Source of the DNA: Hymenobacter metallilatus
Lineage (GTDB): Bacteria > Bacteroidota > Bacteroidia > Cytophagales > Hymenobacteraceae
Length of the DNA: 64,000 nt
NCBI RefSeq assembly: GCF_003944705.1
Contig: NZ_RWIS01000005.1
Coordinates: 186,001-250,000, forward strand
Reading direction: 5' to 3'
This document shows positions 32,506 through 40,156 of the stretch, in pieces. Numbering within the stretch: the stretch's first letter is position 1; the number at the start of each line of letters is the position of its first letter. The notes beneath the pieces are model-generated. The model ran no database searches. It was not told the DNA's origin and worked only from the letters and a program-made list of their open reading frames with translations. The position numbers and the translations under genes were made by a program.

Positions 32506-32780
32506 GGAAGCTCCTGCTCATGGGCCTGGTACTGGCTACGGCCTGCCAGCCCAAACCCAACCCCGAAGCCGCCCGGGTGGCACGGCTCCAGCGCACGGCC
32601 GACAGCCTGCAGCTGCTGGCCGGCTGGCAACAGTCTCAACTCACCGAATACGACAGCACCCTGGCCCGTACGCGCCGGGAGCTGAAAACCTTCCAAACCC
32701 GCAATGAAGAAATTCGCCGCACTCCTGCTTCTGCTTGGCCTGCTGACCGCGTTACGCGCTACCTGTCAGACTACCAATAA
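32502..32780 (+). CDS. Small lipoprotein, possible o-spanin-like
   Basis: 92 residues with a signal peptide and lipobox (LVLATAC, Cys 15), followed by a Lys/Gln/Thr-rich helical mature part with heptad-like spacing. Small phage lipoproteins in lysis cassettes are usually outer-membrane spanin subunits. Its last 77 nt overlap the next gene in another frame, a feature of Rz/Rz1 pairs. Confidence 0.6.
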   Translation: MRKLLLMGLVLATACQPKPNPEAARVARLQRTADSLQLLAGWQQSQLTEYDSTLARTRRELKTFQTRNEEIRRTPASAWPADRVTRYLSDYQ

Positions 32781-33126
32781 GGTCCTTCGTCCTGCTCAGG
32801 ATGACATGATTTGTGTGCCCCGGACTCAGGCAAATACTGTAACCGACGCCCTTCGGCGCTACGATGTGCTCCGGGAGGCGCACCAGGTGCAAACCCGCCT
32901 GCTCGTGCAGCTCACCGCGGCCGACAGCCTCCGGCGCCGGCAGGTAGTCACGCTCCGCTCGGCCGCCGATTCCTCGGCCCGGGCCACGCAGCTGCTCAGC
33001 CGCCGGCTCGACGTGAGCCAGCAACGCTCTCAGCTCTGGCAGGGCCGGGCCCGCCGGCGGGGGTGGCTGGTAGCCGGGCTTACAACGGTGCTGGGCTCTA
33101 TTGTCTACCTCTCACTAGCTCCATAA
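32704..33126 (+). CDS. Coiled-coil membrane protein, possible i-spanin-like
   Basis: 140 residues, beginning inside the lipoprotein gene. A hydrophobic N-terminus (FAALLLLLGLLTAL) acts as signal or anchor, a coiled coil spans about 50-110, and a second hydrophobic segment lies near the C-terminus (WLVAGLTTVLGSIVYLSLAP). An inner-membrane anchored coiled coil overlapping a small lipoprotein gene is the usual spanin arrangement, though here the lipoprotein is upstream instead of embedded. Coupled to the next gene by TAATG. Confidence 0.6.
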   Translation: MKKFAALLLLLGLLTALRATCQTTNKVLRPAQDDMICVPRTQANTVTDALRRYDVLREAHQVQTRLLVQLTAADSLRRRQVVTLRSAADSSARATQLLSRRLDVSQQRSQLWQGRARRRGWLVAGLTTVLGSIVYLSLAP

Positions 33127-33347
33127 TGCAGGAAATACTACACCGCTTGAAAGCCCCGACGCCGGCTTTCTGGAAAAAAGTACGCCGGTTTGGGTTATTT
33201 CTGGGCTCGGCTGGCACAGCCATGGCCGCCGCCGCTCCCGTGCTGCCGCCCTGGCTACCGATTGCCGGCGGGTATTGCGTCGTCGCCGGCGGGGTCGTTG
33301 TGGCCCTAGCCTCGCTCACCTGCGAGGATACCCCCACTCTTAACTAG
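33126..33347 (+). CDS. Small two-TM membrane protein, putative holin
   Basis: 73 residues with two hydrophobic segments (about 24-42 and 45-64) and a charged N-terminus (HRLKAPTPAFWKKVRRFG). Size, topology and position just before the endolysin support a holin, which would release the endolysin to the cell wall. There is no sequence family recognised. Confidence 0.65.
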   Translation: MQEILHRLKAPTPAFWKKVRRFGLFLGSAGTAMAAAAPVLPPWLPIAGGYCVVAGGVVVALASLTCEDTPTLN

Positions 33348-33355
33348 CTGCCCAC

Positions 33356-33904
33356 GTGCAACTGACCAAACAACTCCTTATGGCAGCCCTCATCGGCTGC
33401 ACGGCCGCCGAGGCCGACAAGTTTCTGGAGCCAGTAAACAAGACCCTGGCCAAGTACAAGATTAACACCCCGCTCCGGGTGGCGCACTTCCTGGCTCAGA
33501 TTGGCCACGAGTCGTGCGGCCTCGATGCCGTGCGCGAATATGCCAGCGGAGCCGCCTATGAGGGCCGGAAGGATCTGGGCAACGTGCAGCCCGGCGACGG
33601 GGTGCGCTTCCGGGGGCGCGGCCTCATTCAGATTACGGGCCGCGCCAACTACTTCGCGCTCAGCAAGGCCTTCGGGGTGGACTTCGTGGCCAACCCGCTG
33701 CTACTGGAGCAGCCACTGTACGCCGCGCTGTCGGCTGGGTGGTACTGGAGCAGCCGGAACCTGAACGCGCTGGCCGACGGGAATTTCTTCCTGACCATCA
33801 CTAAACGTATCAATGGTGGCACCAACGGCTACGCCGACCGGGAGCGGCGCTTCCTGGTGGCCGCCGCGGCGCTGGGCGTGCCGGGCGGGGTAGTGCCGGT
33901 TTAG
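33356..33904 (+). CDS. GH19 chitinase-like endolysin
   Basis: 182 residues from GTG. HFLAQIGHESCGLDAVREY carries the catalytic Glu of family 19; the second conserved region is YEGRKDLGNVQPGDGVRFRGRGLIQITGRANY, diagnostic of GH19 lysozyme/chitinase endolysins. It hydrolyses peptidoglycan at the end of infection. No export signal is seen, so it depends on a holin. The stop overlaps the converging sigma gene by 4 nt. Confidence 0.93.
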   Translation: MQLTKQLLMAALIGCTAAEADKFLEPVNKTLAKYKINTPLRVAHFLAQIGHESCGLDAVREYASGAAYEGRKDLGNVQPGDGVRFRGRGLIQITGRANYFALSKAFGVDFVANPLLLEQPLYAALSAGWYWSSRNLNALADGNFFLTITKRINGGTNGYADRERRFLVAAAALGVPGGVVPV

Positions 33905-34422
33905 TCCTGGTCGTCGTCCCAGGTGCGAAACTCCTTTCGCAGCGCCTCCCGGATTTTATCGAGGTGCCGGTGCACGGTGCTTTTCGTCGAGCCGGTGAGA
34001 AAGCCGATTTCCTCCAGCGTGACGCCTGCCAAGTGATACTCCCACAGCGCACAGTCGGCGGGGGAGAAGTGCTGGTGCAGGAACACGTGCACGGCATCGG
34101 GGCACGGCCCGGCCGGGGTAGGGGCCTCCTCCAGCTGGTCGGGCACCTGGCCCGGCAGCTCGTGCTCCGGATGCCGGCGGGCCGAGCGGCGCTGGCAATC
34201 GTACTCGTGCTTGATCTGCTGGTAGAGGTAGCCCACCATGGCATCGTCTTCGCCCTGGAAGCCCCGGGCCTCAATGCGGCGGTGGCAGGTCAGGATAGCC
34301 TCGTGGAGCAACTCCTCGGCGTCGGCCCGCTGGTGGCCAATGACGTGCCGGGCATAACTGACCAGGCGAAGCATGTGAGGAGCAATAGAAGATAAAAATA
34401 CGGCGGCTTTATCGGCTGACAT
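33901..34422 (-). CDS. Phage ECF-like sigma factor, probable late-gene regulator
   Basis: 173 residues. Region 2: AEELLHEAILTCHRRIEARGF, then YLYQQIKHEYDCQRRSARR. Region 4: LWEYHLAGVTLEEIGFLTGSTKSTVHRHLDKIREALRKEF with its HTH (VTLEEIGFLTGSTKSTVHRHL). Only regions 2 and 4 are present, joined by an acidic linker, as in ECF sigmas. The protein is longer than a typical ECF linker would need but lacks regions 1.1 and 3. Six ECF-type promoters head every late unit, so this is the likely late transcription factor. No anti-sigma gene is visible in the window; no host -7 box is evident upstream. Confidence 0.88.
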   Translation of the reverse strand: MSADKAAVFLSSIAPHMLRLVSYARHVIGHQRADAEELLHEAILTCHRRIEARGFQGEDDAMVGYLYQQIKHEYDCQRRSARRHPEHELPGQVPDQLEEAPTPAGPCPDAVHVFLHQHFSPADCALWEYHLAGVTLEEIGFLTGSTKSTVHRHLDKIREALRKEFRTWDDDQD

Positions 34423-34518
34423 GGGACGGGATAAGGATGGAAATTACCCCGCTTCCCGCCCAGCTTAGGGAGAATTGTACTTAATATTTCTTGTGGTACT
34501 CTGTAGGTGGAAATACAG

Positions 34519-34550
34519 CGCCCCGGCCGGTTAGGTCGGGGCGTTTTTAT
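34519..34550 (+). terminator. Rho-independent terminator at right end of prophage
   Basis: Stem of 10 bp (CGCCCCGGCC with complement, one G-U pair) and a 5-nt loop followed by TTTTTAT on the plus strand. It would stop lysis-operon transcripts after they have crossed the sigma gene in antisense. Confidence 0.88.
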
Positions 34551-34583
34551 ATACTCTCGCACACTGCATCACACACTGTAAAA

Positions 34584-34620
34584 ACAAAACCCCGATTCCG
34601 GACTGGAATCGGGGTTTTGT
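34584..34620 (-). terminator. Terminator of tRNA-Arg (also functions on plus strand)
   Basis: Perfect 16-bp stem around GGACT (arms 34584-34599 and 34605-34620), with a T-rich run on the minus strand. Confidence 0.9.
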
Positions 34621-34630
34621 TACTACGTGG

Positions 34631-34702
34631 TGGTCGCGCTAGGAATCGAACCTAGATCAAGAGCTTCGGAGACTCCCATACTATCCGTTGTACTACGCGA
34701 CC
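34631..34702 (-). tRNA. tRNA-Arg(CCG), probable prophage attachment gene
   Basis: 72-nt cloverleaf read on the minus strand: acceptor GGTCGCG/CGCGACC, D-stem GTAC/GTAT, anticodon stem GGAGT/GCTCT with loop CTCCGAA (anticodon CCG, Arg), T-stem CTAGG/CCTAG with TTCGATT loop, discriminator A. No CCA is encoded. The 3' end points to the prophage, fitting an att site. Confidence 0.95.
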
Positions 34703-34715
34703 CGGTAAGCAGGGG

Positions 34716-34746
34716 CAAAACTAGCCAGAAAACCGGCTGTTGCCAA
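34716..34746 (-). promoter_or_regulatory. Promoter of tRNA-Arg
   Basis: Minus strand TTG at 34746-34744, 20 nt, TAGTTTTG at 34723-34716: both Bacteroidota elements match. The transcript would start near 34709, some 7 nt before the tRNA. Confidence 0.85.
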
Positions 34747-34852
34747 ACCGCTTTCTGCATTTTCTGCAAAATCCTGCACTCTGTTTCAGTAACCTTCGGT
34801 TGCTCAGGGGAGTTAACTCATCACACTAATTCTGATACTACACCCATTTTGT

Positions 34853-35341
34853 ATGGCCAGCACCGAAAAAAAGACCCTGTATACGGCCGAAGCAACGGCC
34901 ATTGGTGGCCGTAGTGGCCACGTACGCTCCACTACCGGCATTATCGATCTGGATATGTCGGTGCCGGAGGGGCTGGGAGGTAAAAAAGGAGCGACAAATC
35001 CCGAGGAGCTATTCGCTGCCGGTTATTCCTCCTGTTTCCAGCAGGCACTGCTTGTTATTGCCCAGCGCGCTGGCGACCGGCTGGACCCGCAAACTGAAGT
35101 AAAATGTGCCGTTTCGCTTTTCCAGGAAGGTGAAGGCTATGGTTTATCGGCAGTGCTGGATGTTGACCTAAAGTCATTCGACCGGGACAAAACCATTGAG
35201 ATGGTCCGGCAGGCGCACCGAATCTGCCCTTATTCGGTGGGTACCCGCGGCAATATGGAGGTAGAGCTGCGGGTGCAGGGAGAAAGTATTCCGGTACAGG
35301 CTGAGGAAAATGCCGGAGTGGCCGCGCAGGCCAGTTCCTAG
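34853..35341 (+). CDS. ohr: Organic hydroperoxide resistance protein (Ohr/OsmC family)
   Basis: 162 residues. Redox Cys 61 in YSSCFQQAL and Cys 125 in CPYSVGT are the Ohr catalytic pair; GATNPEELFAAGY is also typical. Ohr reduces organic hydroperoxides using lipoyl or other thiols in the cytoplasm. Ohr-like order and spacing, rather than the wider OsmC type, favour this call. The gene follows the tRNA region and has its own short leader; a strong inverted repeat lies after it. Confidence 0.9.
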   Translation: MASTEKKTLYTAEATAIGGRSGHVRSTTGIIDLDMSVPEGLGGKKGATNPEELFAAGYSSCFQQALLVIAQRAGDRLDPQTEVKCAVSLFQEGEGYGLSAVLDVDLKSFDRDKTIEMVRQAHRICPYSVGTRGNMEVELRVQGESIPVQAEENAGVAAQASS

Positions 35342-35354
35342 GCATTAATTATTC

Positions 35355-35409
35355 CCGTGCACGCAACGGCCCGGCCACTTTTTGAGTAGCTGGGCCGTTG
35401 CGTGTACGG
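35355..35409. terminator. Long inverted repeat between convergent ohr and transglutaminase-like genes
   Basis: Arms 35355-35372 and 35392-35409 (CCGTGCACGCAACGGCCC with near-perfect complement) around a loop of about 19 nt containing a T-run. Probably a bidirectional terminator. Confidence 0.75.
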
Positions 35410-35432
35410 GAGTAGTTTGGCTACCGTGTTGC

Positions 35433-36308
35433 TTAGGGAGCCGAGAGGCTACCCGACTTTGCCGTCATTTCGGTAGATGAGGTAGGAGGGGCATAAAAAG
35501 TAGCTACCGAGTTAGTGTAGCGAATGTTATGAATGGCTTCAGTGCGCTGGAACACTACGGGTTTATGAGCACGCAGCGGCACCAGCATTAGTCCGGTTCT
35601 GGCCGACTTCACACCGTAGCGGTTATCCATAACGGTATCGAAGTAAAACAGGTACTGGTTTACCCACTTAAAGTAAGATTTAGGTTTAGCATCCGTAGAT
35701 GTCAACACGGTAAGGCCTTCGGCATCGGCGGCTATAGCCTGCTGCAGTTCTACTGCGTTGAGTGGAGTAGTGCCCAGCATCGGAATTATATCCGCCTGTG
35801 CATCCACCATGACCCATTTTCCCAGGTCAGGGAGCCAGGCCTCAGCCAACGCATGGCCGGCGGCGGAAGCCCGCGTCTGTACGTCCTCGGCTTTCAGGTA
35901 AAGCGGACGGGCCGGAATGCCCACGGCATTGAAGGCGGCTGCCAGCACGAGGCCAAACTCTACGCATTGCACTTGCTGGCCTGCCTGCGCCGCTTTCAGA
36001 ATGGCAAACGGGTCCTGAGACTTGAACTGCTTGTGCCCGTCATGCTCCAACCGGAAATGCACCCATTGGCACAGTGCCCGGGCCCGACCCAGATCCGTAG
36101 TTTCCTGAGCAACTACTTCCTGCAGACCAAACATTTCCCGGAACCGGGTCAGGTAGGGTTCCTTGGGCGAACTGAACTGAAAAGGGTACGCAACCGGGTC
36201 GAGGGTAGCCAGGTACGGGGAATCGGGCGCAGCAGTTGGCGCCTGGCCCTGGGCCATAAGCGACATGCTCAACGCCGTGAAAAGAAGCGTAAACGTTCTG
36301 CGGTACAT
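35433..36308 (-). CDS. Secreted transglutaminase-like protein
   Basis: 291 residues from the ATG at 36308 (a TTG two codons earlier is less likely). Signal peptide at the N-terminus (MYRRTFTLLFTALSMSLMAQGQ). The transglutaminase core has Cys in QCVEFGL, His in GHALAEAW and Asp in VMVDAQAD, the catalytic triad order. The C-terminal part is a beta-rich extension. Transglutaminase-like enzymes in bacteria usually act as proteases or peptidoglycan/peptide-modifying enzymes in the periplasm. Exact substrate unknown. Confidence 0.8.
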   Translation of the reverse strand: MYRRTFTLLFTALSMSLMAQGQAPTAAPDSPYLATLDPVAYPFQFSSPKEPYLTRFREMFGLQEVVAQETTDLGRARALCQWVHFRLEHDGHKQFKSQDPFAILKAAQAGQQVQCVEFGLVLAAAFNAVGIPARPLYLKAEDVQTRASAAGHALAEAWLPDLGKWVMVDAQADIIPMLGTTPLNAVELQQAIAADAEGLTVLTSTDAKPKSYFKWVNQYLFYFDTVMDNRYGVKSARTGLMLVPLRAHKPVVFQRTEAIHNIRYTNSVATFYAPPTSSTEMTAKSGSLSAP

Positions 36309-36371
36309 AGGCAATGCGTGATGAGTTGCTCTTAACGCAACCCCCGGCCCCGGGGTTGAAGGTCAGGCAAA

Positions 36372-36401
36372 CAAAAAACCCATTCGGAAGTCCGAATGGG
36401 T
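36372..36401 (-). terminator. Terminator of sucC
   Basis: Perfect 11-bp stem ACCCATTCGGA/TCCGAATGGGT with a 2-nt loop core, preceded on the plus strand by an A-run, giving TTTTTT after the stem on the minus strand. Confidence 0.9.
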
Positions 36402-36432
36402 CTTGTAAGTAAACAATTTTTTCTTGGAAATA

Positions 36433-37638
36433 CTATGAAATTCCCTGCTCGGCCAGTACTTCTTTCACTTTCTGGGCAGCATCTTTCAGGAGCACAGCCG
36501 AATACACTTTCAAGCCGCTCTCATCAATGATGCGGGCACCTTCCTCGGCGTTGGTTCCTTGCAGGCGCACAATGATGGGCACCTTAATGTCGCCGATGTT
36601 TTTGTAGGCTTCTACCACCCCATTGGCTACCCGGTCGCACCGTACAATGCCGCCGAAGATGTTGATGAGGATGGCCTTCACGTTCGGATCCTTCAGAATG
36701 ATGCGGAAACCGGCTTCCACGGTCTGGGCATTGGCTCCACCCCCTACGTCAAGGAAGTTGGCCGGCTCGCCGCCGCTCAGCTTAATGATGTCCATGGTAG
36801 CCATGGCCAGACCGGCACCGTTCACCATGCAGCCCACGTTGCCATCGAGCTTCACGTAGTTCAGGTTAGAATGCGAGGCTTCTACTTCCAGCGGGTCTTC
36901 CTCGTTGGTGTCGCGCAGCTCCACGAAGTCTTTGTGGCGGTACAGCGCGTTTTCGTCGAGGGTAACCTTTGCGTCAACGGCCAGAATCTTGTTGTCCGAC
37001 GTCTTCAGCACGGGGTTGATTTCGAACATGGCCGAGTCCGTCTCGTCGTAGGCTTTGTACAGAGCCTGCACAAACTTCACCATCTCCTTCTGGGCGGCAC
37101 CGGTCAGGCCCAGATTGAAGGCAATTTTAGCGGCCTGGAAAGGACGCAGACCCACGCGGGGGTCGATATGCTCGCGGTGGATTTTCTCGGGGTGAGCCTC
37201 AGCTACCTCCTCAATGTCCATACCGCCCTCGGTGGTATAGATGATAACGTTCTTGCCGGAGGTACGGTCCAGCAGCACGCTCATGTAAAATTCCTTGGTT
37301 TCCGACTCGCCGGGGTAGTACACGTCCTGGGCTACCAGCACTTTGTGCACCTTACGGCCTTCGGCACCGGTTTGCTTGGTTACCAGCTGCATACCGATAA
37401 TCTGACCGGCAATTTCCTTTACCTGCTCCAGGTTTTTGGCGAGTTTCACCCCGCCCCCTTTTCCACGGCCGCCGGCGTGGATCTGCGCCTTAATTACGTG
37501 CCAGCTGGTGCCGGTTTCCTCGGTCAGTTTTTTGGCAGCTTCCACGGCTTCCTCAGCCGTATCGGCCACAATGCCTTCCTGCACACGCACGCCGTAGCGC
37601 TTCAGAATTTCTTTGCCCTGATACTCGTGAATGTTCAT
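36433..37638 (-). CDS. sucC: Succinyl-CoA ligase (ADP-forming) beta subunit
   Basis: 401 residues, the usual length. N-terminus [17 protein letters not shown], grasp region [13 protein letters not shown], metal site FEINPVL, C-terminal ligase domain with NFLDVGGGA and [10 protein letters not shown]. The enzyme converts succinyl-CoA to succinate in the TCA cycle, making ATP or GTP with SucD. sucD is not adjacent; sucC appears to be transcribed alone, from a -7 box about 40 nt upstream, to a strong terminator. Confidence 0.97.
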   Translation of the reverse strand: MNIHEYQGKEILKRYGVRVQEGIVADTAEEAVEAAKKLTEETGTSWHVIKAQIHAGGRGKGGGVKLAKNLEQVKEIAGQIIGMQLVTKQTGAEGRKVHKVLVAQDVYYPGESETKEFYMSVLLDRTSGKNVIIYTTEGGMDIEEVAEAHPEKIHREHIDPRVGLRPFQAAKIAFNLGLTGAAQKEMVKFVQALYKAYDETDSAMFEINPVLKTSDNKILAVDAKVTLDENALYRHKDFVELRDTNEEDPLEVEASHSNLNYVKLDGNVGCMVNGAGLAMATMDIIKLSGGEPANFLDVGGGANAQTVEAGFRIILKDPNVKAILINIFGGIVRCDRVANGVVEAYKNIGDIKVPIIVRLQGTNAEEGARIIDESGLKVYSAVLLKDAAQKVKEVLAEQGIS

Positions 37639-37678
37639 AGAGTCAGTTAAGAGGGGTTTCGGGGTGGTTAACTAGGCG

Positions 37679-37686
37679 CGAAAGTA
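37679..37686 (-). promoter_or_regulatory. -7 box upstream of sucC
   Basis: TACTTTCG on the minus strand fits TAnnTTyG about 40 nt before the ATG. No matching TTG is seen, so confidence is limited. Confidence 0.5.
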
Positions 37687-37844
37687 GGGAGAAATGAGTT
37701 CTTAGTTATTCGTTGTTTGATATTCGTTGTCTGTGGCTGGGTGATACTGTTGGGAGAATAGTGTTCATTGCTGATAATTGGGCATCAACATCCGACCTGC
37801 CAAAAACCAAAAAACCGACACCAGACAACTCAATTCCCAGCAGC

Positions 37845-38963
37845 TCACTTCCGGAACCATTCGGCCATTACCCGTTCCGCGGGCTTGTGCTGGGGTGTAA
37901 AGTCGAGGTGGCGGCGGGCCGAGCCATCGGGGGAGAGGCCAGGGTACCACTTCCAGACAAACAGCCCCTTAAACCAGGGGCGGGCCCAGAACGTTTCAAA
38001 CAGGGCCGCGTAGCAAGTGGCCTGGGTTGTTTCGTCGGCCTTGCTGAGCAGGGCCATGCGGTCGGGCCAGGTCCAGGGCTGAATAGCCGCGTCGGGTGTG
38101 GTCTTGTACCCTGCCTCCGTAAATACAACAGGTCGGGCAAACTGCTTCTGCACAGCTTCCAAGCGCTTAAGCGGACCCCGCCAGGCCCGCAGCAGCGTGG
38201 CTTTGTCGGGGCTGTTGGTAGTGGCGAGCGGAAAATAGGCCTGCACCCCGATAAAGTCCAGCGCATCCCAGAACGGTACCCGCTCGAACTCCCCGCTCCA
38301 GTTGGCGGCGTAGGTGAGCTGCCCATGGTACACCGCCCGGATCTGCCGGATTAATTGACGCCACGCGGCTTCGTGGGTCGGGCCGCTGGCGTGCTCCAGC
38401 TCCGTGCCAATGCACAGGGCCTCAATCTGGCTGGCTTCGGCCAACTGGGCATAGTGCAGGATGAACCGGGAGTAGTTGGCAAACCACTGCTGCCAGTCGG
38501 CTTCCGAGGTCATGGCAATATCCCCGGGCCAGGTGCCCCCGTTGCGCAGCCATAAGTGGGGCTTGAGCAGCGTCCGGATACCGTGCTGCCGGGCCCGGGC
38601 CGCCGTCAGCCGGATGCCCCGGTCACTTTCGCCCCAGTAGTGGCGGTTATTACCCGTGCTCAGTCGGATTTCGGGGCCGGTGGCGCTGGGCTGCCAGCCA
38701 AACGGGGTTTGGGCAATCCAGGTAACGCCGGCCCGGCGCAGCGGCTCCAGGTCGAGGGCCGAAACGGAGTCGCCAGCTACCCAACTCACGCCCCGCAGGC
38801 GCCCATCAGTTGGGGCAGGGCCCACGGAAGACAGGGGCGGCAACGTGGCGGGCTGGGGGCGGGGCCACCGGAGCCAGCTCAGGCCGCCCAGCGCCAGCAG
38901 CACCAGTACCCAGGCAGCCCGGCGAACAGAACGAAGCGGCAGACGAGGCATAGCAACAACCAT
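37845..38963 (-). CDS. GH113-like glycoside hydrolase
   Basis: 372 residues (or 368 from the next Met). An N-terminal membrane anchor/signal (AAWVLVLLALGGLSWL) precedes a TIM-barrel domain: GVSWVAGDSVSALDLEPLRRAGVTWIAQTPFGWQP, LLKPHLWLRNGGTWPGDIAM, CIGTELEHASG (likely acid/base Glu), DFIGVQAYFPL and VFTEAGYKTT (likely nucleophile Glu). This is the layout of the GH113 mannanase-like family. Substrate specificity cannot be read from the sequence. It stands alone between sucC and lolD. Confidence 0.7.
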   Translation of the reverse strand: MVVAMPRLPLRSVRRAAWVLVLLALGGLSWLRWPRPQPATLPPLSSVGPAPTDGRLRGVSWVAGDSVSALDLEPLRRAGVTWIAQTPFGWQPSATGPEIRLSTGNNRHYWGESDRGIRLTAARARQHGIRTLLKPHLWLRNGGTWPGDIAMTSEADWQQWFANYSRFILHYAQLAEASQIEALCIGTELEHASGPTHEAAWRQLIRQIRAVYHGQLTYAANWSGEFERVPFWDALDFIGVQAYFPLATTNSPDKATLLRAWRGPLKRLEAVQKQFARPVVFTEAGYKTTPDAAIQPWTWPDRMALLSKADETTQATCYAALFETFWARPWFKGLFVWKWYPGLSPDGSARRHLDFTPQHKPAERVMAEWFRK

Positions 38964-39058
38964 AGCAGCTTGTAAGGTAGCCTGATTTGGGTAGGTTTGG
39001 CCGCTGTTTTGCCTGATTACGCTGCCGGCACCACCGCAACGCCCTACATTCCGTAGAT

Positions 39059-39092
39059 TTGTTTCCCGTACTCCGGCTCCACTTTACATTTA
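39059..39092 (+). promoter_or_regulatory. Probable lolD promoter
   Basis: TTG at 39059-39061, 23 nt, TACATTTA at 39085-39092. Spacing is longer than 19-20 but recurs at recQ and the csgB-like gene. The TTG start at 39100 lies 7 nt downstream. Confidence 0.5.
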
Positions 39093-39099
39093 GTCCGTT

Positions 39100-39756
39100 T
39101 TGCTGCAAGCTATTAACGTCCGTAAAAGCTACAACACGCTGGAAGTGCTCAAGGGCATCGACCTAACGATTGAGAAGTCGGAAATCGTGAGCATCGTTGG
39201 CTCGTCGGGGGCCGGCAAAAGTACCCTGCTGCACATCCTGGGTACGCTGGATAACCCTGACTCCGGGGAAGTGCTGTTCGATGGAGAATCTGTCAGCTCC
39301 CTGGGCCGCTCCGACCTGGCCCGGTTCCGGAACCGGCACATCGGCTTCATCTTTCAGTTTCATAACCTGCTGCCCGAGTTTACGGCCCTCGAAAACGTGT
39401 GCCTGCCGGCTTACTTGGCCGGCCGCTCCGAAAAAGAGACCCGAGTGCGGGCCCGGGAGCTGCTCGGGATGCTGAACCTGGAGCGCCGCGCCGACCATAA
39501 GCCCTCTGAAATGAGCGGGGGCGAGCAGCAGCGCACGGCTGTGGCCCGGGCCCTCATCAACTCCCCCGAAATCATCTTCGCCGACGAACCCAGCGGCAAC
39601 CTTGACTCGCAGAACGCTCAGGAGCTGCACCAGATTTTCTTTCTGCTGCGCAAAGAGCTGGGCCAAACCTTCGTCATCGTAACCCACAACGACCAGCTAG
39701 CCGAAATGGCTGACCGGAAGATTACGATGAAAGATGGAAATATTTGGGAAGGATAG
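39100..39756 (+). CDS. lolD: Lipoprotein-releasing ABC transporter ATPase LolD-like
   Basis: 218 residues starting at TTG; no ATG fits the conserved N-terminus [21 protein letters not shown]. Walker [11 protein letters not shown]-loop [17 protein letters not shown], signature [15 protein letters not shown], Walker [13 protein letters not shown] and His in VIVTHND are all intact. The LolD/MacB-like family powers lipoprotein release from the inner membrane with LolC/E, which is absent nearby. Two tandem terminators follow. Confidence 0.88.
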   Translation: MLQAINVRKSYNTLEVLKGIDLTIEKSEIVSIVGSSGAGKSTLLHILGTLDNPDSGEVLFDGESVSSLGRSDLARFRNRHIGFIFQFHNLLPEFTALENVCLPAYLAGRSEKETRVRARELLGMLNLERRADHKPSEMSGGEQQRTAVARALINSPEIIFADEPSGNLDSQNAQELHQIFFLLRKELGQTFVIVTHNDQLAEMADRKITMKDGNIWEG

Positions 39757-39803
39757 GAGAATACCCAGGACTAAGTGGAACTTCCTGGCCTAACCACCTG
39801 TTG

Positions 39804-39838
39804 AAAAGCCACCTGAACCACTGGTTCAGGTGGCTTTT
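39804..39838 (+). terminator. First terminator after lolD
   Basis: Perfect 16-bp stem (AAAAGCCACCTGAACC and complement, loop ACT) followed by T-run. Confidence 0.95.
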
Positions 39839-39883
39839 GTCTAATCTGGTCGCGCGTCCGCTTTGCCCCGGACCGTGCTTTCT

Positions 39884-39924
39884 AACCCGCTGCCGCGTTA
39901 CCGGAACGAGGCAGCGGGTTTTCC
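39884..39924 (+). terminator. Second terminator after lolD
   Basis: 11-bp stem AACCCGCTGCC/GGCAGCGGGTT around a 15-nt loop, then TTCCG and TTTTT. The next 110 nt are AT-rich without a gene. Confidence 0.75.
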
Positions 39925-40156
39925 GTTTTTGAAGGCCGCGAAGGACCAGAAAAGGGCAGATACGCTGACTCCGGCATGGGTAGAAAAGCTAAAAATTATG
40001 CTTGGCTAAAAATTTTGGAAATATAGTTTTTAACTACATGATAATCAGGAAGAAAATTTGTTAAAAATCGGACGTGATTTTGCACCTTTTTGGCGAGGAG
40101 CCCGTTATATTCACGTAAACAAATACGGTACTACAGGACACTAAAGGAAAGACGTC
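39925..40156 (+). other. AT-rich promoter region of the 40157 gene
   Basis: Between the second lolD terminator and the next gene I see no coding potential. TTG at 40002-40004, 19 nt, TAGTTTTT at 40024-40031 is a good promoter match and would give a leader of about 120 nt. Confidence 0.6.

Larger units (their letters stand above)
1..34620. mobile_element. Prophage (siphovirus-like), right-hand part; left end outside window
   Basis: A continuous set of phage genes runs from the left edge to the tRNA-Arg: replication, terminase, capsid, portal, tape measure, lysis and a phage sigma factor. Housekeeping genes begin immediately beyond the tRNA. The tRNA is on the minus strand, so its 3' end faces the prophage, the usual geometry for tyrosine-integrase att sites. 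No integrase, repressor or second att copy is visible, so the left boundary must be further left. The exact right boundary is inferred to lie between the terminator at 34519-34550 and the tRNA 3' end at 34631. A 931-residue tape measure suggests a long tail. Confidence 0.93.

Noticed and set aside
34423..34500. GGCGGGAAG upstream of the sigma gene as an autoregulatory late promoter
   Set aside because: There is no CGTGATA at the 13-nt spacing, so self-activation is not supported by the sequence.
34627..34914. Open frame of 95 codons across the tRNA-Arg
   Set aside because: It runs through the tRNA gene and its flanks, matching typical spurious translations over tRNA genes; ohr starts inside it in another frame.
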